A stretch of 5,756 bases of DNA from Nitrososphaerales archaeon (lineage in GTDB: Archaea > Thermoproteota > Nitrososphaeria > Nitrososphaerales > UBA57), in contig JAKUSK010000043.1 of assembly GCA_022449325.1 (NCBI GenBank), positions 1 to 5,756 on the forward strand, read 5' to 3'. The notes below the pieces were generated by a model. That model had not been told where the DNA came from and did not search any database. It was given only the letters and a program-made list of their open reading frames with translations. The position numbers and the translations under genes were made by a program. Positions 5,056 through 5,756 of this stretch are shown one piece after another (the stretch's first letter is position 1; each line of letters opens with the position of its first letter).

Positions 5056-5756
5056 TCATTTATCTTGAGTTTTGGTCTGATGTATGTCATCGATCCTTAG
5101 AACAGAATTAGCAGCTTCAGTAGCAGTAATTAATAATTGTCTTTTCATAAAAGCTGATTCAATTATTCGTGGATTCTTCCTATTAGATAATTTCCTATTC
5201 GAATAATCAAGATGGATGTATTGATCAGGAGATGGTTGAGAGTTTCTTATGGCAACGATCAGGTCAATATTGTTAAAACCAGCATTCAAACCAAGAGAAA
5301 TAGGGAGTAATTCGATAGCATTGGAATAGGAATGAATTGCCAATTGTGAGAGTCTATTATTGGTAAGGGAAAAGGAACGAAGTCGATTAGAAAGGATGAA
5401 TTCGAACCAACCGCTTCCAAAGACGGCATACGGGTTTATCATAGAAATACGAATTAGTGAAAGTATACGATGAAGAATATCTTCGTACAAGTCACTATAT
5501 CTTTGAGTTTCAGTTCGAATCAAAATAGTATTTGATTTATGATTAGAACCATGATCTAAAACAAACCAGTTTTTATCGTACATTTTCATAGATGTAAGAT
5601 TTGAACAATAACCGATAGTTTTCTTAGATATTTCTTTAGAAGTATTAACAATAACACATCCGGTAGATTTTTCGATTTGTTCAAGAGATTTCATGGGAAC
5701 GCGTTTAACAGTTAGTATGCCTAAGGAATCAAGTTTGGAAACTAATGAATCATCTA
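5056..5756 (-). CDS. Divergent thermosome/TCP-1 family chaperonin-like protein, C-terminal part (5' end outside the window)
   Basis: The frame stays open to the right edge: 20 codons precede the ATG at 5694 and read DDSLVSKLDSLGILTVKRVP, which fits the thermosome apical-domain stretch before the ATGA motif (here STGC), so that ATG is internal. The 232 visible residues cover the end of the apical, the intermediate and the equatorial domains. Family landmarks are TILIR (76-80), QLAIHSYSNAIELLP, NAGF (157-160) and ATEAANSVLRIDD (211-223), the diagnostic C-terminus. Key positions are changed: by ungapped alignment to LHDALCVVR-type segments, Arg96 replaces the catalytic Asp; the GGG before the conserved Glu is GSG (113-115); RGG(T/S) is RTET (80-83); the Asp after NAG-L is Asn161. 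The glycine/methionine-rich tail of many thermosomes is absent. It is probably a non-hydrolysing chaperonin-like subunit or a repurposed paralogue. Family membership is confident; loss of ATPase activity is inferred, since the N-terminal half is not visible. Confidence 0.88.
   Translation of the reverse strand, partial: DDSLVSKLDSLGILTVKRVPMKSLEQIEKSTGCVIVNTSKEISKKTIGYCSNLTSMKMYDKNWFVLDHGSNHKSNTILIRTETQRYSDLYEDILHRILSLIRISMINPYAVFGSGWFEFILSNRLRSFSLTNNRLSQLAIHSYSNAIELLPISLGLNAGFNNIDLIVAIRNSQPSPDQYIHLDYSNRKLSNRKNPRIIESAFMKRQLLITATEAANSVLRIDDIHQTKTQDK

Noticed and set aside
5692..5694. ATG at 5694 (minus strand) as the start of the chaperonin-like gene, giving a complete 212-residue protein.
   Set aside because: The frame is open to the window edge and the upstream codons read as thermosome apical-domain sequence, so the gene is simply cut by the window.
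1..5756. CRISPR arrays, tRNA or rRNA genes, insertion sequences or attachment sites.
   Set aside because: No regularly spaced repeats, tRNA-like cloverleaf, rRNA segments, transposase gene or terminal inverted repeats were seen; nearly the entire window is protein-coding.

Overview
The window is AT-rich DNA (about one third G+C by eye) that reads as archaeal, most likely an ammonia-oxidising Nitrososphaeria/Thaumarchaeota of the Nitrosopumilus type. The evidence is a thermosome-family chaperonin gene, TATA-like boxes 26-27 bp upstream of start codons (the spacing expected for leaderless archaeal transcripts), a type I surface protein with a membrane anchor, and strong A/T bias at third codon positions. 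The lineage is inferred, not proven.

Layout. (1) Positions 1-2258, plus strand: the 3' part of a polytopic membrane protein gene, overlapping by one base a gene for a cysteine-free secreted protein anchored by one C-terminal membrane helix. They look like a translationally coupled cell-envelope pair of unknown function. (2) Positions 2259-3383, minus strand: a complete citrate synthase with all catalytic residues. (3) Positions 3384-3457: a 74-bp divergent promoter region with a TATA-like box for each direction and a perfect 13-bp palindrome. (4) Positions 3458-3895, plus strand: a small ferredoxin carrying an N-terminal two-helix membrane hairpin and a three-cysteine motif typical of [3Fe-4S] ferredoxins. 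(5) Positions 3982-5055, plus strand: two adjacent four-helix membrane proteins that are paralogues of each other, of unknown function. (6) Positions 5056-5756, minus strand: the C-terminal 232 codons of a highly divergent thermosome/TCP-1 family protein that runs off the right edge. It keeps the family's C-terminal signature but has lost the catalytic aspartate and the glycine-rich nucleotide-contact motifs.

Both tail-to-tail junctions (2258/2259 and 5055/5056) have no intergenic base at all, so transcripts from each side must terminate inside the opposing gene.

The genes do not form one obvious pathway. Citrate synthase supplies the oxidative branch toward 2-oxoglutarate, and sharing a control region with a ferredoxin gene may reflect common redox or carbon regulation, but this is inference. 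The most unusual items are the probably ATPase-dead chaperonin-like protein, the membrane-tethered [3Fe-4S]-type ferredoxin and the tandem four-helix membrane pair.
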